A stretch of 64,000 bases of DNA. Origin: Alphaproteobacteria bacterium Ga0077535. GTDB lineage: Bacteria > Pseudomonadota > Alphaproteobacteria > Caulobacterales > Aquidulcibacteraceae. The position numbers and the translations under genes were made by a program. The DNA is taken from positions 248,001 to 312,000 of the forward strand of contig LNEK01000020.1 of the NCBI GenBank assembly GCA_001464425.1. The letters are read 5' to 3'. Of the stretch, positions 1-10,106 are shown one piece after another (the first letter of the stretch is position 1; every line of letters starts with the position of its first letter). The notes under the pieces were generated by a model, which was not told the origin of the DNA, searched no databases, and saw only the letters and a program-made list of their open reading frames with translations.

Positions 1-1071
1 CTGATCGATATCGACTTCCTCGCTTTGTGTTTCGTACCCCGCGATAACGCCAACGTTTTCGAACGCGCCCAGGCTGCTCGGTCGCCACTGCAGTGTCACA
101 TCGCCAAAGTCGCGCTGGCCGTCATAGCTTGAGGTGGTGAGCCCGCCGTCCTCTTCACGGCGATCTTGTCGCAACGCGCCAGTCGTGGCGCGCAACTCCA
201 GCACTTCGTTGAGCCGCCACGTCAGGCCAACGCGCGCAACGCTCAGATCGTTTTGCGCAATCTCAAGATCAGCATCGTCGGCGCGCTGTTCGTTGAAGGT
301 TGGCGGCGGATAAATAAAGGCGTCGAAATCGGCGCGCGCCTGACGATGGCGTACAAGCAGATCCAGCGTGAGAGCCTCGGTGACGTCTAGGTCGAAAACC
401 CCCGCAAAGGTGGAAGATTCGGCGCCATCGGCATGCCCCGTGCGCGTACTCATGCGTTCCGGAACGAGGTCGTAACCGTCAGTGACGTAGCCGTCGGCGG
501 TGAGCGCGTAGCGCAGCGCGCCAAATGAGCCGTCAATCCCGGCGCTGGCTTTGAGTGCGCCGAACGAACCGCCGCCAATGTCGAGGCGTGCTTGCATTGG
601 CCCGTCTTGACCGCGCTGGGGCAGAATATTGATCACCCCGCCGATCGCATCAGAGCCGAATACGGCGCTCATCGGCCCTTGCACGATCTCGATGCGATCA
701 AGCCCAGCTAGGGTGTCTTGTCCTCCATCGAATGAGGAGCCGGGCGTGGACGGATCGTTGAGCTGCAGCCCGTCAAACAGAACTAATGTGTGGTTCGAGT
801 TTGCGCCGCCCGAGAAGAGGCTGGTCTGCTGACCAAAGCCGCCCGAGCGCGCCACCTCAAGTCCAGGCACGTCTGCGAGCGCATCGGCGATATTCGTGAT
901 GCCGCGACTTTGCGCAGCCTCGGCATCGATAACGTCCACGTCGGCGGGCAAGCGTTCGATAGGGCTCGCCAAGCGGGTCGCGGTGACGACGAGTTCATCG
1001 TCCTGCGCAAACGCGGATGTGGCAATCGAAGCAGCGGCCGCCAGCAAGACGGCTTTGTGCGTAAAACGCAT
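1..1071 (-). CDS. btuB: TonB-dependent receptor, BtuB-like (vitamin B12 uptake), 3' end outside window
   Basis: First 357 codons of an outer-membrane TonB-dependent transporter; the gene runs off the left edge in frame. The start is ATG at 1071. A signal peptide (about residues 1-22, ending SAFA) is followed by a TonB box (ELVVTATR, residues 26-33). Next comes a plug domain with typical elements such as DVPGLEV, LFDGLQLNDP, RIEIVQGPMSAVFGSDAIGGVINI, and then the first barrel strands. The family imports scarce ligands across the outer membrane with TonB/ExbBD energy. The cobalamin riboswitch in its leader makes B12/corrinoid uptake by far the likeliest role. Specificity is inferred from that leader, not from ligand residues. 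It is transcribed divergently from tuf. Confidence 0.9.
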   Translation of the reverse strand, partial: MRFTHKAVLLAAAASIATSAFAQDDELVVTATRLASPIERLPADVDVIDAEAAQSRGITNIADALADVPGLEVARSGGFGQQTSLFSGGANSNHTLVLFDGLQLNDPSTPGSSFDGGQDTLAGLDRIEIVQGPMSAVFGSDAIGGVINILPQRGQDGPMQARLDIGGGSFGALKASAGIDGSFGALRYALTADGYVTDGYDLVPERMSTRTGHADGAESSTFAGVFDLDVTEALTLDLLVRHRQARADFDAFIYPPPTFNEQRADDADLEIAQNDLSVARVGLTWRLNEVLELRATTGALRQDRREEDGGLTTSSYDGQRDFGDVTLQWRPSSLGAFENVGVIAGYETQSEEVDIDQ

Positions 1072-1214
1072 AGGAGCGTCCCCAATTTGGGCGCACCCCG
1101 ACCCCGCGAGCGCGCCAAGCAGCGACGAGCGGGCGCGCAGAATGCACGAGGGCGCCCGCGTCGCTGCGGCGGAGACGTTCCGGTTCGACGGCTGGACCCG
1201 GCCGGGCGAACGAG

Positions 1215-1402
1215 CGACGTGCGACGGCAGGTCTCCTGGCTCACGGCTCGATCGCGGCTCCGCCGCCTTCCCATCCGATTTCTCAGACAGTGGCGTGATG
1301 GCGGAAGCGCTCGCCGCTTACAGTTGCGGGCACAGCCGCGGATTAGGGGTTGGAGGCCCCGCACCGCGTTCCCATTTAGCGTCCTTCACGGACAACCGTC
1401 GC
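1215..1402 (-). promoter_or_regulatory. Cobalamin (adenosylcobalamin) riboswitch in the btuB leader
   Basis: Read on the minus strand, the hallmarks of the cobalamin riboswitch occur in the right order: TAAATGGGAAC followed by GCGGTG (around 1379-1360), then CGCCACTG (around 1297), GGGAAGGC (around 1275), and the B12 box AGCCAGGAGACCTGCC at 1241-1226. It lies between the predicted btuB promoter and the btuB ATG (1071). Bound cobalamin would be expected to reduce btuB expression. About 150 nt separate the B12 box from the start codon, enough for an expression platform, but I did not identify a definite terminator. The exact ends are approximate. Confidence 0.93.
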
Positions 1403-1408
1403 AATGCT

Positions 1409-1437
1409 GCTATAGCCGCGGCTGAAACGTCCGCCAA
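1409..1437 (-). promoter_or_regulatory. Predicted btuB promoter
   Basis: On the minus strand TTGGCG (1437-1432) and TATAGC (1414-1409) are separated by 17 nt. This would start transcription near 1402, just ahead of the cobalamin riboswitch. The match to a housekeeping sigma-70 promoter is good and the position makes sense. It is a sequence prediction only. Confidence 0.5.
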
Positions 1438-1449
1438 GCCGCATAGGGC

Positions 1450-1477
1450 TTGACGTATCCATAGGCGCGGCTAAAGA
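1450..1477 (+). promoter_or_regulatory. Predicted tuf promoter
   Basis: TTGACG (1450-1455) and TAAAGA (1472-1477) are spaced by 16 nt and lie about 80 nt before the tuf start. The promoter is back to back with the btuB promoter. Since tuf here is not behind fusA, it needs its own promoter, which fits. Confidence 0.5.
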
Positions 1478-1554
1478 CGCGCACCTTACGCGCGCTCCGG
1501 CCGGGCCGAAGCGCCGACCATCATTTTTGGACGCCGGAGAGACAGGACCTTACA

Positions 1555-2745
<1,191 letters not shown>

Positions 2746-2770
2746 TCGCTAGCGATCTGCGCTAAAAGGA

Positions 2771-2805
2771 AAGCCCTCGGAGCCTGCGCTCCGGGGGCTT
2801 TTTCT
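2771..2805 (+). terminator. Rho-independent terminator after tuf
   Basis: A G+C-rich hairpin (AGCCCTCGGAGC / GCTCCGGGGGCT, loop CTGC) is followed by TTTTTCTT, 26 nt after the tuf stop codon. It is a classical intrinsic terminator. Confidence 0.85.
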
Positions 2806-2816
2806 TCGCTAAGCGA

Positions 2817-2850
2817 CAAAAAAATGCCCCGGCTTTTGGCCGGGGCATTC
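2817..2850 (-). terminator. Rho-independent terminator of the minus-strand barrel gene
   Basis: Reading the minus strand, ATGCCCCGGC / GCCGGGGCAT with a short AAAA-type loop is followed by a run of seven T. It lies just downstream of the barrel-protein stop codon at 2873. With the tuf terminator it forms a tail-to-tail terminator pair. Confidence 0.85.
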
Positions 2851-2872
2851 GCGTTTGCAGTTCGGACTGGTT

Positions 2873-3646
2873 TTACCAGATGCCGTACAGGCGGTTGGCG
2901 TAGCCCGTGTTGGTGTCGAACGGCGTGGCGTTGTTGCGCTCCTGGAGCGTGCCGCCGCCGAAGTTCCAGCGGGCGCCGATTGAGAAGGCGTCCGAGCTCA
3001 CGTCGGCGTCATCGATCTCGAAGTTGTTCCACGCGAGCGTGATCGAGACCGGCGCGGACCAAGGTTGGAACTCGCCATTGATGCCGAACGAAGTGGTGTC
3101 AACGTCGCCGCCGCCGCCATCAACGTTGCCGACGCCGAAGAAGCCGCCGAAGCGGATATTTGGGCTGGCGTAGAAGTTGCCGCCGAAGTCCCAGTTCGAC
3201 AGGTCTCCGTCAGCGCCGCCGAAGTCGACTTCGCCAATTGTGTAGCTGCTGAAGAGGTTGGCGCTCGGGCCCAAGTCCCAGGTGCCTTCAACGCCATACT
3301 GAATCTCGTCCAGCTCGCTGCCGCCGTCGTCTAGATTCGTCGTGGTCACGACGCCGCCAAGACGCCAACCGCTGCCTTGCCACCAAAGGTGACCGCCCAG
3401 CGTGTAGGCATCGACATCGTCCGTATCGGTCGAGAGGTTGCCGAAAGAAGCGTCGAGTTGAGCGCCCCAGCTGCCGGTGCCGCCAAAGCCAAACGCGCCT
3501 TCGCCTTGCCAGCCATCGGTTTCGAGGTCGGGGCCGCCGAAGTCGATGTTGCCGTTGCTATACTCAAGGCCGAGATAGCCCTGCGCCGCAGCAGGCGTGG
3601 CCATCATCATTGCGGCTGCTGCCGCAAGTAATGCAGTTTTCTTCAT
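2873..3646 (-). CDS. Outer-membrane beta-barrel protein (porin-like), exported
   Basis: A 257-aa protein with a clear signal peptide (about residues 1-21, ending TPAAA before QGYLGLEYSNG). The mature part is rich in Gly, Asp and aromatics with alternating hydrophobic/polar strands (for example GAQLDASFGNL, FSSYTIGEVDFGG, ISITLAWNNFEI). It ends in a terminal Trp (LYGIW), a typical BAM recognition feature. It resembles small porin-like or OmpA-barrel-type proteins of Caulobacterales, but no specific substrate can be read from it. It is monocistronic, convergent with tuf and has its own terminator. Confidence 0.75.
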   Translation of the reverse strand: MKKTALLAAAAAMMMATPAAAQGYLGLEYSNGNIDFGGPDLETDGWQGEGAFGFGGTGSWGAQLDASFGNLSTDTDDVDAYTLGGHLWWQGSGWRLGGVVTTTNLDDGGSELDEIQYGVEGTWDLGPSANLFSSYTIGEVDFGGADGDLSNWDFGGNFYASPNIRFGGFFGVGNVDGGGGDVDTTSFGINGEFQPWSAPVSITLAWNNFEIDDADVSSDAFSIGARWNFGGGTLQERNNATPFDTNTGYANRLYGIW

Positions 3647-3728
3647 TAGGATGCATCCCCGTGGATTACCGGCGGAGGGCCGGATGCAGATTTCCTGCGG
3701 CAGCTTTTCTATCGTGGTTAACCATATA

Positions 3729-3770
3729 CGCGAACCCTAATCCGGCGACATGCTCGGATTGGGGTTCGCG
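3729..3770. repeat. Long inverted repeat between divergent genes
   Basis: CGCGAACCCTAATCCG (3729-3744) and CGGATTGGGGTTCGCG (3755-3770) are complementary over 16 positions (one G-T pair) around a 10-nt loop. The repeat lies between the divergent barrel-protein and GIN-domain genes. No T tract follows, so it is not an obvious terminator. It could be an operator or an intergenic repeat element. Confidence 0.6.
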
Positions 3771-3906
3771 TGTGCGCGGGCGGCAACACAGTCAAAGGTT
3801 TTGGCGTAGCAATGATTACGCTCATTCGTCGGGTGACTTGCATCCAGTTTAGGTGTGTTCGGCATCCGTTGACTAAGTGCGCCTGGCCGGCGCGAGGGAG
3901 AGGTTG

Positions 3907-4893
3907 ATGGAGCGCTTTGTATTCGTGTCGGCGATCATATTGGCGGCGTGCTTTGGCATTGCAGCCTTAGTCGGCAACAGCTCGCATTTCAGCTTCAGCA
4001 TCGATGATGAGGGCGGTTCGGCGCCGATCGTCGATGTGGCCGCTGGCAGCACCCAGGCGCAGACCTATCAGGGCACCGAACTTCGGCTGAAGCACCTCGC
4101 CGCAATCGTGACCATCACGCCCGAGGATCGCACCGATTTCCTGATCGAAATCAATAGCCCCGGCGGCACGCCGATGCCGACGGTTTCGGCCGAGGAAGGC
4201 CGCGTCGTAGTCGATGGCCAGCTCCGCGGCCGCATTTCGGGCTGCGCCGACGATGGCGGGGCTTCACTGCGTGGCTACGAGAACGTCACCGTCGATCAAC
4301 TGCCCCGAATCACCATTCGCGCTCCCCGGACACTAACGATTGCTCGGAGCGGCGCGGGCACAACTGAAATCGGCTCAACTGAGACCCTGGCGCTCGAGAT
4401 TGCCGGCTGCGGCGACGCCACGATCGGCGATGTCGCTGGCGAATTCCGGCTTGAAGCAGCTGGCGCTGGCGATGTGGCGGCCGGCGCCGTGCGCCGTGTG
4501 GAGGCTGACATTGCCGGCGCTGGCGACATCTCCGTTGGCGCGGTGGCCGAAGCCGCGAATGTGGAGCTCGCAGGGGCCGGCACGTTCACGATGGCCTCGC
4601 TGACGGGTGAGCTTTCACTAAGCAGTGCAGGCGCAGGCGACGTGGTTATTTCCGGCGGTTCTCTGACTCGCGCCGACATCGAGCTGGCAGGTGCGGGCAA
4701 TGTTCGAATTGCAGCGCCCGTGCAGGTGCTCGACGTTCAGATCGTGGGTGTCAGCGACGTCGACGTTACTGGCGCAGTTGGCGATTTAGACGCAGAAATC
4801 GCGGGTCCGGGCAATGTCACGGTCGGTTCTGTCACCGGCACGCTGCGGCAGGACATCGCGGGCCCGGGATCGGTTAACGTAGGCAGCCGATAA
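3907..4893 (+). CDS. Exported GIN-domain (DUF2807-type) beta-helix protein
   Basis: A 328-aa protein. ATG 3907 is preferred over an upstream in-frame start (3877) because GAGGGAGAGG sits directly ahead of it. A single N-terminal hydrophobic segment (VFVSAIILAACFGIAALVG) acts as signal or anchor. The remainder is a repetitive beta-solenoid in which short units containing GAGDV/GAGNV/GPGNV recur roughly every 20-22 residues from about residue 150 to the C-terminus. This is the pattern of 'head GIN' putative adhesin/auto-transporter domains, whose function is not established. Early Cys residues (GCADDGG, AGCGDA) may form a disulphide. It sits between tuf and rpsJ and has no functional link to either that I can see. 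Confidence 0.75.
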   Translation: MERFVFVSAIILAACFGIAALVGNSSHFSFSIDDEGGSAPIVDVAAGSTQAQTYQGTELRLKHLAAIVTITPEDRTDFLIEINSPGGTPMPTVSAEEGRVVVDGQLRGRISGCADDGGASLRGYENVTVDQLPRITIRAPRTLTIARSGAGTTEIGSTETLALEIAGCGDATIGDVAGEFRLEAAGAGDVAAGAVRRVEADIAGAGDISVGAVAEAANVELAGAGTFTMASLTGELSLSSAGAGDVVISGGSLTRADIELAGAGNVRIAAPVQVLDVQIVGVSDVDVTGAVGDLDAEIAGPGNVTVGSVTGTLRQDIAGPGSVNVGSR

Positions 4894-5204
4894 GGCGCAA
4901 AACGCGCCTTGACGCCTAGTGTTCGCCTCTGTAGGACACGCCCCTTCGAGCCGGCCGTAAGCTAAAGCTTAGACGCGGTTCGCAAGCTTCGCGGGCATCC
5001 CCTGGATCAGTGGGATTGAGCGCGCGGGACCGATGGTCCCGTATCGCCCAGCGTTTTTTGCGGATCAATGTCTTGCGGCAAGCGACCGGGTCGAACCGGC
5101 GCAGAAATCGTCGGCGTGGGCCTCTCTAGGCTTGCGCCGCCGTGTTTTGCGTCTCAGGCGCGGGTTCTGCGCTTTAGGGAATTCGAGTTCGGGAAGATTT
5201 GGCG
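4892..5204 (+). promoter_or_regulatory. Leader and probable promoter region of the S10 operon
   Basis: A 310-bp non-coding gap before rpsJ. It holds a short hairpin at the end of the preceding gene (AAGGCGC-AAAAC-GCGCCTT, 4892-4910). A TTGACG box (4909-4914) is followed 17 nt later by a weak TAGGAC. A perfect 15-bp palindrome GGGACC-GAT-GGTCCC lies at 5026-5040. A long untranslated leader is usual ahead of rpsJ and may carry r-protein feedback control, but I do not recognise a known L4 leader fold. Promoter assignment is tentative. Confidence 0.4.
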
Positions 5205-5519
5205 ATGATGCAGCAAAATATCCGGATCAGGCTGAAAGCCTTCGATCACCGCACGCTCGATCTTTCGGCGAAAGAAATCGTGTCGACGGCAAAGCGCACC
5301 GGCGCGACCGTGATCGGCCCGGTGCCGCTGCCGACGCGTATCGAGAAGTTCACCGTCAACCGCTCGCCGCACGTCGACAAGAAGAGCCGCGAGCAGTTTG
5401 AAATCCGCACGTTCAAGCGCGTGCTGGATATCGTTCAACCGACTCCGCAAACGGTCGATGCGCTGATGAAGCTCGACCTGTCGGCCGGCGTCGATGTTCA
5501 AATCCAAGTGCTGGGTTGA
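5205..5519 (+). CDS. rpsJ: 30S ribosomal protein S10
   Basis: 104-aa S10 (uS10), first gene of the S10 cluster. It begins [15 protein letters not shown] and carries the conserved [14 protein letters not shown](V)PLPT and [17 protein letters not shown] segments. S10 is in the 30S head and also partners NusB in antitermination. ATG 5205 is chosen because GGGAAG lies 8 nt upstream; ATG 5208 is possible. Five nucleotides separate it from rplC. Confidence 0.98.
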   Translation: MMQQNIRIRLKAFDHRTLDLSAKEIVSTAKRTGATVIGPVPLPTRIEKFTVNRSPHVDKKSREQFEIRTFKRVLDIVQPTPQTVDALMKLDLSAGVDVQIQVLG

Positions 5520-5524
5520 TAGCG

Positions 5525-6346
5525 ATGGCTAAGGAAGCTCCCAAAGAAGCTGCGCGTCGCACCGGCGTCATCGCGCGCAAGGTCGGCATGATGCGTGTCT
5601 TCGGCGAAGACAACGCGCACATTCCGGTCACCGTGCTCGATCTCGCCGGCTGCCAAGTCGTCGGCCGCCGCACCGTCAATGCCGAAGAGTTCAAGAACTC
5701 CGCTGGCGAAGCGGTTGCGCTGAAGCCGAAGAAGTCGCGCAAGAACGAAAAGAACGCCGCTCCGGCGCGTGAAGCGAAAGGCGACGGCTACAATGCCGTT
5801 CAGCTCGCAGCTGGCGCGACGAAGGCGAAGAACAAGACGCAAGCCGAGCGCGGCCAGTTCGCGCGCGCCAACGTCGAAGCCAAAGCCGTGATCCGCGAAT
5901 TCCGCGTCAGCGAAGATAATCTGCTGCCGGTCGGCGCGGTGATCTCCGCCGAGCACTTCGTGCCGGGCCAAAAGGTCGACGTGGCAGGCATCTCGATCGG
6001 TAAAGGTTTCGCCGGCGCCATGAAGCGCTGGAACTTCGGCGGCCTGCGCGCCACGCACGGCGTCTCCGTTTCGCACCGCTCGCACGGCTCGACCGGTCAG
6101 CGCCAAGATCCGGGCAAGGTCTTCAAAGGTAAGAAGATGGCCGGCCACTTGGGCGATGAGCGCGTCACGACACAAAATCTGCAGATCGTCCGCGTCGATG
6201 CCGAGCGCGGACTTTTGTTTGTCCGTGGTTCTGTTCCTGGCGCCGATGGCGGCTGGGTTGAAGTCCGCGATGCGGCCAAGACGGCGCTTCCGAAGGAAGC
6301 CCCGAAGCCGGCCGGCATCGTGCAGACGCAAGCCGCGGCTGAGTGA
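5525..6346 (+). CDS. rplC: 50S ribosomal protein L3
   Basis: 273-aa L3 (uL3). The core starts [13 protein letters not shown] after a 14-residue Ala/Lys/Glu-rich N-terminal extension. It carries [29 protein letters not shown] and the [17 protein letters not shown] loop near the peptidyl-transferase centre, whose Gln is the usual PrmB methylation site. The C-terminus has an Ala/Pro/Lys tail beyond the usual end. It is longer than the E. coli protein (209 aa), as is common in alphaproteobacteria. Confidence 0.98.
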   Translation: MAKEAPKEAARRTGVIARKVGMMRVFGEDNAHIPVTVLDLAGCQVVGRRTVNAEEFKNSAGEAVALKPKKSRKNEKNAAPAREAKGDGYNAVQLAAGATKAKNKTQAERGQFARANVEAKAVIREFRVSEDNLLPVGAVISAEHFVPGQKVDVAGISIGKGFAGAMKRWNFGGLRATHGVSVSHRSHGSTGQRQDPGKVFKGKKMAGHLGDERVTTQNLQIVRVDAERGLLFVRGSVPGADGGWVEVRDAAKTALPKEAPKPAGIVQTQAAAE

Positions 6347-6354
6347 GGGCGAAC

Positions 6355-7059
6355 ATGAAACTCGACGTTCAAACTCTCGACGCCAAGACGGCAGGCTCCG
6401 TCGATCTCGACGACGCCATCTTCGGCATCCAGGACGTCCGCAAGGACATCCTGCATCGCATGGTGAAGTACCAACTCGCCAAGCGTCGCGCCGGCACGCA
6501 CAAGACCCAATCGCGCGGTGAAGTCTCGCGCTCGCACTCCAAGCTTTATAAGCAAAAGGGTACGGGCCAAGCGCGCCACGGCGCTGCCAACGCCCCGATC
6601 TTCCGCGGTGGTGGTCACGCCCACAACCGTTTGCCGCGTGATTATTCGCACGAGCTCACGAAGAAATTCCGCGCCCTGGCGCTGCGCCACGCGCTCTCCG
6701 CCAAAGCCAACGCCGGCGACATCATCATCATCGACGCGCTGACGGTGAAGGACGGCAAGACCTCCGCGCTGAAGACGTCGCTGAGCAATCTGAAGCTTGA
6801 GAAGGCGCTCTTCATCGCCGGTCCGGAAGTGAACGAAGATGTCGCCCGCGCCGCGCGCAACATCCCGTACATCGACGTGCTGCCGAATGCGGGCCTCAAC
6901 GTTTACGACATCCTGCGCGCCCAAAAGCTGGTGCTGACGCAAGACGCCGTGAACGCCATCCACGAGCGCTTCAAGGACAAAATCGGCAAGGCCGAAGCTG
7001 CGCCGAAGAAGCGCGCCCCGGCGAAGAAAAAAGCCGAAGCTGAAGGAGCCGCGGCATGA
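6355..7059 (+). CDS. rplD: 50S ribosomal protein L4
   Basis: 234-aa L4 (uL4). It shows [18 protein letters not shown], the exit-tunnel loop segment [11 protein letters not shown]...IFRGGGHAH, and a conserved C-terminal half ending near [11 protein letters not shown] 25-residue Lys/Ala-rich tail ([17 protein letters not shown]) follows the core. L4 is the autoregulator of the S10 operon in enterobacteria; whether it does so here is unknown. ATG 6355 follows GAGGGCGAAC. The 3' end overlaps rplW by 4 nt (ATGA). Confidence 0.98.
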   Translation: MKLDVQTLDAKTAGSVDLDDAIFGIQDVRKDILHRMVKYQLAKRRAGTHKTQSRGEVSRSHSKLYKQKGTGQARHGAANAPIFRGGGHAHNRLPRDYSHELTKKFRALALRHALSAKANAGDIIIIDALTVKDGKTSALKTSLSNLKLEKALFIAGPEVNEDVARAARNIPYIDVLPNAGLNVYDILRAQKLVLTQDAVNAIHERFKDKIGKAEAAPKKRAPAKKKAEAEGAAA

Positions 7060-7349
7060 CCGCGATCAAACATTACGACACCATCCTCGCCCCGGTGATC
7101 ACCGAAAAGGCGACCCTGCTCTCCGAGCAGAACAAGGTCGTCTTCCGCGTGCCGCTGACCGCGACGAAGAAGGACATCAAGGAAGCTGTTGAGGCTCTCT
7201 TCAAAGTCAAAGTGGGCGCGGTGAACACCATCGTCCGCAAAGGCAAGACGAAGAACTTCCGCGGCACGCCGGGCAAGCGCTCCGACCACAAGAACGCGGT
7301 CGTGACCCTGCTCGACGGTTATTCAATCGACGTGACCACGGGGCTCTGA
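7056..7349 (+). CDS. rplW: 50S ribosomal protein L23
   Basis: 97-aa L23 (uL23) at the peptide-exit site, the docking point for trigger factor and SRP. Features include [41 protein letters not shown] and the [18 protein letters not shown] tail. It is translationally coupled to rplD through an ATGA overlap and lies 1 nt from rplB. Confidence 0.98.
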   Translation: MTAIKHYDTILAPVITEKATLLSEQNKVVFRVPLTATKKDIKEAVEALFKVKVGAVNTIVRKGKTKNFRGTPGKRSDHKNAVVTLLDGYSIDVTTGL

Positions 7350-7350
7350 G

Positions 7351-8187
7351 ATGGCGCTCAAGCAATTCCGCCCGACTTCGCCGGGCCGTCGCCAGCTGGT
7401 GATCGTCGATCGCAGCGAGCTGCACAAAGGCAAGCCGGTTAAGGCGCTCACCGAAGGACTGACCAAGTCCGGCGGCCGCAACAATATGGGTCGCCTCACG
7501 GCGTTCCGTCATGCCGGCGGCCACAAGCGCACCTATCGCGTGATCGACTTCAAGCGCCGCAAGTGGGGCATTGAAGCGAAGGTCGAGCGGCTCGAGTACG
7601 ACCCAAACCGCACCGCTTGGATCGCGCTTCTGAAGTACGCCGATGGCGAGCTTGCCTACATCATCGCGCCGCAGCGTCTGAAGGTTGGTGACACGGTCAT
7701 CGCCGACGAGCGCGTCGACGTGAAGCCGGGCAACGCGATGCCGCTGAAGTCGGTCCCGGTCGGCACCATCGTGCACAATATCGAGCTGAAGCCGCTGAAG
7801 GGCGCGCAGATGGCTCGTTCCGCCGGCACTTATGCTCAGGTCGTTGGCCGTGACGCCGGCTACGCGCAGCTGCGCATGGCCTCCGGCGAAGTGCGAATGG
7901 TCCAAGACGTTTGCATGGCCACGATCGGCGCCGTCTCGAACCCAGACAACATGAACGAAGTCTGGGGCAAGGCCGGCCGCACCAAGTGGCTGGGCCGCAA
8001 GCCCTCCGTTCGCGGCGTCGCCATGAACCCGGTCGATCACCCGCACGGCGGTGGTGAAGGCAAAACCTCAGGCGGCCGTCACCCGGTCACGCCTTGGGGC
8101 AAGAAAACCCGTGGTCCCAAGACCCGCAAAACCAAGCCGTCGGATCGCTTGATCATCCGTCGTCGCCACTCGAAGAAAGTGAGCTAA
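7351..8187 (+). CDS. rplB: 50S ribosomal protein L2
   Basis: 278-aa L2 (uL2), the peptidyl-transferase-centre protein. It begins [16 protein letters not shown] and carries [21 protein letters not shown], the [13 protein letters not shown] stretch and the conserved [26 protein letters not shown] loop with the essential His. Length is typical for the family. Confidence 0.99.
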   Translation: MALKQFRPTSPGRRQLVIVDRSELHKGKPVKALTEGLTKSGGRNNMGRLTAFRHAGGHKRTYRVIDFKRRKWGIEAKVERLEYDPNRTAWIALLKYADGELAYIIAPQRLKVGDTVIADERVDVKPGNAMPLKSVPVGTIVHNIELKPLKGAQMARSAGTYAQVVGRDAGYAQLRMASGEVRMVQDVCMATIGAVSNPDNMNEVWGKAGRTKWLGRKPSVRGVAMNPVDHPHGGGEGKTSGGRHPVTPWGKKTRGPKTRKTKPSDRLIIRRRHSKKVS

Positions 8188-8192
8188 TCCAG

Positions 8193-8474
8193 ATGCCGCG
8201 TTCTGTTTGGAAAGGCCCGTTCGTCGACGGTTATCTCCTCGCCAAAGCCGAGAAGGCTGCGGGCGGTGGCGGCCGTCGTGAGACCATCAAAACCTGGTCG
8301 CGCCGCTCCACCATCATGCCGCAATTCGTCGGCCTCACCTTCCAAGTCCACAACGGCAAGCAATTTACGCCGGTGCTGGTGAGCGAAGACATGGTCGGCC
8401 ACAAGCTCGGCGAATTCGCGCCGACGCGGAATTATTTCGGCCACGGCGCCGATAAGAAGGCCAAGAGGAAGTGA
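8193..8474 (+). CDS. rpsS: 30S ribosomal protein S19
   Basis: 93-aa S19 (uS19). It starts [16 protein letters not shown] and includes [28 protein letters not shown] and [13 protein letters not shown]. It forms a complex with S13 in the 30S head. The ATG at 8193 follows the rplB stop closely; the 5' extension of this frame into rplB is not coding. Confidence 0.98.
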   Translation: MPRSVWKGPFVDGYLLAKAEKAAGGGGRRETIKTWSRRSTIMPQFVGLTFQVHNGKQFTPVLVSEDMVGHKLGEFAPTRNYFGHGADKKAKRK

Positions 8475-8475
8475 G

Positions 8476-8874
8476 ATGAGCAAGCCTAAATCTCCTCCCA
8501 AGCAGGCATCGAACGAAGCGCGCGCAGTTCTGCGCACGCTCCGCACCAGCCCGCAAAAGCTGAACCTGGTCGCTCAGTCGATCCGCGGTTTGAGCGCTGA
8601 GAAAGCGGTGAACGAACTCCGTTTCTCGCAAAAGCGCATCGCCAAGGACGTGCTGAAGTGCCTGAAGTCGGCGATCGACAACGCTGAAAACAACCACGGC
8701 CTCGACGTCGACGGTCTGGTGGTTGCGCAGGCGCATGTCGGCAAGAACATCACCATGAAGCGCATGCACGCTCGTGCGCGCGGTCGTGGCGTTCGTATCG
8801 AGAAGCTGTTCTCGCAAATTACCATCGTGCTGCGCGATACGACCAAGCAGCCCGAAACCGCTGAGGCCGCGTAA
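8476..8874 (+). CDS. rplV: 50S ribosomal protein L22
   Basis: 132-aa L22 (uL22), which lines the exit tunnel. Conserved segments are [30 protein letters not shown]-like NELRFSQKR, and the tunnel-loop region [11 protein letters not shown] before the final ITIVL. The stop codon overlaps the rpsC start (TAATG). Confidence 0.98.
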   Translation: MSKPKSPPKQASNEARAVLRTLRTSPQKLNLVAQSIRGLSAEKAVNELRFSQKRIAKDVLKCLKSAIDNAENNHGLDVDGLVVAQAHVGKNITMKRMHARARGRGVRIEKLFSQITIVLRDTTKQPETAEAA

Positions 8875-9683
8875 TGGGTCAGAAAGTCAATCCGATCGGT
8901 CTGCGCCTCGGCGTCAACCGCACCTGGGACTCGCGTTGGTACGCCAACACGCGCGATTTCTCGCGGCTGCTGCACGAGGACATCAAGATCCGCAAATTCG
9001 TCCGTGAAAAGATGAAGGCGGCCGGCGTCTCGAAGATCATCATCGAGCGCCCGCTGAAGAAGTGCCGCGTCACGATCTTCACGGCCAAGCCAGGCGTCGT
9101 CATCGGCAAGAAGGGCACCGACATCGAGAAGCTCCGCAAGGACCTCGCGAAGATGGCGCCGGGCGCCGAAGTGCACCTGAACCTCGTCGAAGTGCGCAAG
9201 CCTGAAACCGATTCTACGCTCGTCGCTGAAGGTGTGGCTCAACAACTTGAGCGCCGCGTTGCATTCCGCCGCGCCATGAAGCGCGCGATGCAATCGGCCA
9301 TGCGCCTCGGCGCGCAGGGCATTCGGATCAACGTTTCGGGCCGCCTCGGCGGTGCTGAAATCGCGCGTATGGAATGGTATCGCGAAGGCCGCGTGCCGTT
9401 GCACACGCTCCGCGCTGACGTCGATTACGGCTTCGCCGAAGCCGACACCGCGTACGGCAAGATCGGTGTGAAGGTTTGGATCTTCAAAGGCGAGATCCTC
9501 GAGCACGACCCGATGGCGCAAGATAAGCGTTCGATGGAAACGGGCGAGAACCGTGAGCGTCGTGATCGTGACGATCGCGGCCCGCCGCGCTCGCGCGACG
9601 ATCGTCCGCCGTCGGGTGATCGTCCGCGCCGCGGCCGTCGTCCGCCGCGCGGCGAAGAATCCAGCTCAGACTCGGGGGCATAA
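8874..9683 (+). CDS. rpsC: 30S ribosomal protein S3 with Arg/Asp/Pro-rich C-terminal tail
   Basis: 269-aa S3 (uS3), part of the mRNA-entry helicase region. It starts [20 protein letters not shown] and carries a KH domain ([23 protein letters not shown]) and the C-terminal uS3 domain ([28 protein letters not shown]). After the normal end (..[16 protein letters not shown], about residue 220) there is a tail of roughly 50 residues dominated by Arg, Asp, Pro and Gly ([15 protein letters not shown]). This tail is disordered and longer than in E. coli S3 (233 aa). The frame is continuous with the core. Confidence 0.98.
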   Translation: MGQKVNPIGLRLGVNRTWDSRWYANTRDFSRLLHEDIKIRKFVREKMKAAGVSKIIIERPLKKCRVTIFTAKPGVVIGKKGTDIEKLRKDLAKMAPGAEVHLNLVEVRKPETDSTLVAEGVAQQLERRVAFRRAMKRAMQSAMRLGAQGIRINVSGRLGGAEIARMEWYREGRVPLHTLRADVDYGFAEADTAYGKIGVKVWIFKGEILEHDPMAQDKRSMETGENRERRDRDDRGPPRSRDDRPPSGDRPRRGRRPPRGEESSSDSGA

Positions 9684-9689
9684 CTCACC

Positions 9690-10106
9690 ATGATGCAGCC
9701 GAAAAAAACCAAGTTCCGCCGCGCCCACAAGGGCCGGATCAAAGGGAACACCAAGGGCGGCGCAGCGCTCAACTTCGGCCAGTTTGGCCTGAAGGCGCTT
9801 GAGCCGAACCGCGTGAACGCGCGTGAGATCGAGGCGGCCCGCCGCGCGATCACCCGCGAGATGAAGCGCCAAGGCCGCGTTTGGATCCGCATCTTCCCGG
9901 ACGTGCCGGTGTCGCAAAAGCCGGTCGAAGTCCGCATGGGTAAAGGCAAGGGCGCGGTTGAGTATTGGGCAGCGCGCGTGGCGCCTGGCCGGATCATGTT
10001 CGAAATCGACGGCGTGCCGGAAGCGGTTGCGCGTGAGTCGCTGCGCCTCGGCGCCGCCAAGCTCTCGGTTCGCACCAAGATCGTCGCTCGGATGGAGGGC
10101 CTCTGA
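9690..10106 (+). CDS. rplP: 50S ribosomal protein L16
   Basis: 138-aa L16 (uL16), which binds near the A-site tRNA elbow. Conserved features are [19 protein letters not shown] at the N-terminus, [28 protein letters not shown] and the [13 protein letters not shown] segment. ATG 9690 gives the usual two residues before Q-P-K. The last base overlaps the rpmC start (TGATG). Confidence 0.98.
   Translation: MMQPKKTKFRRAHKGRIKGNTKGGAALNFGQFGLKALEPNRVNAREIEAARRAITREMKRQGRVWIRIFPDVPVSQKPVEVRMGKGKGAVEYWAARVAPGRIMFEIDGVPEAVARESLRLGAAKLSVRTKIVARMEGL

Noticed and set aside
4300-4893. DNA-level tandem repeat in the GIN-domain gene
   Set aside because: The repetition is at protein level; the DNA units differ too much for a true tandem repeat or a CRISPR-like array.
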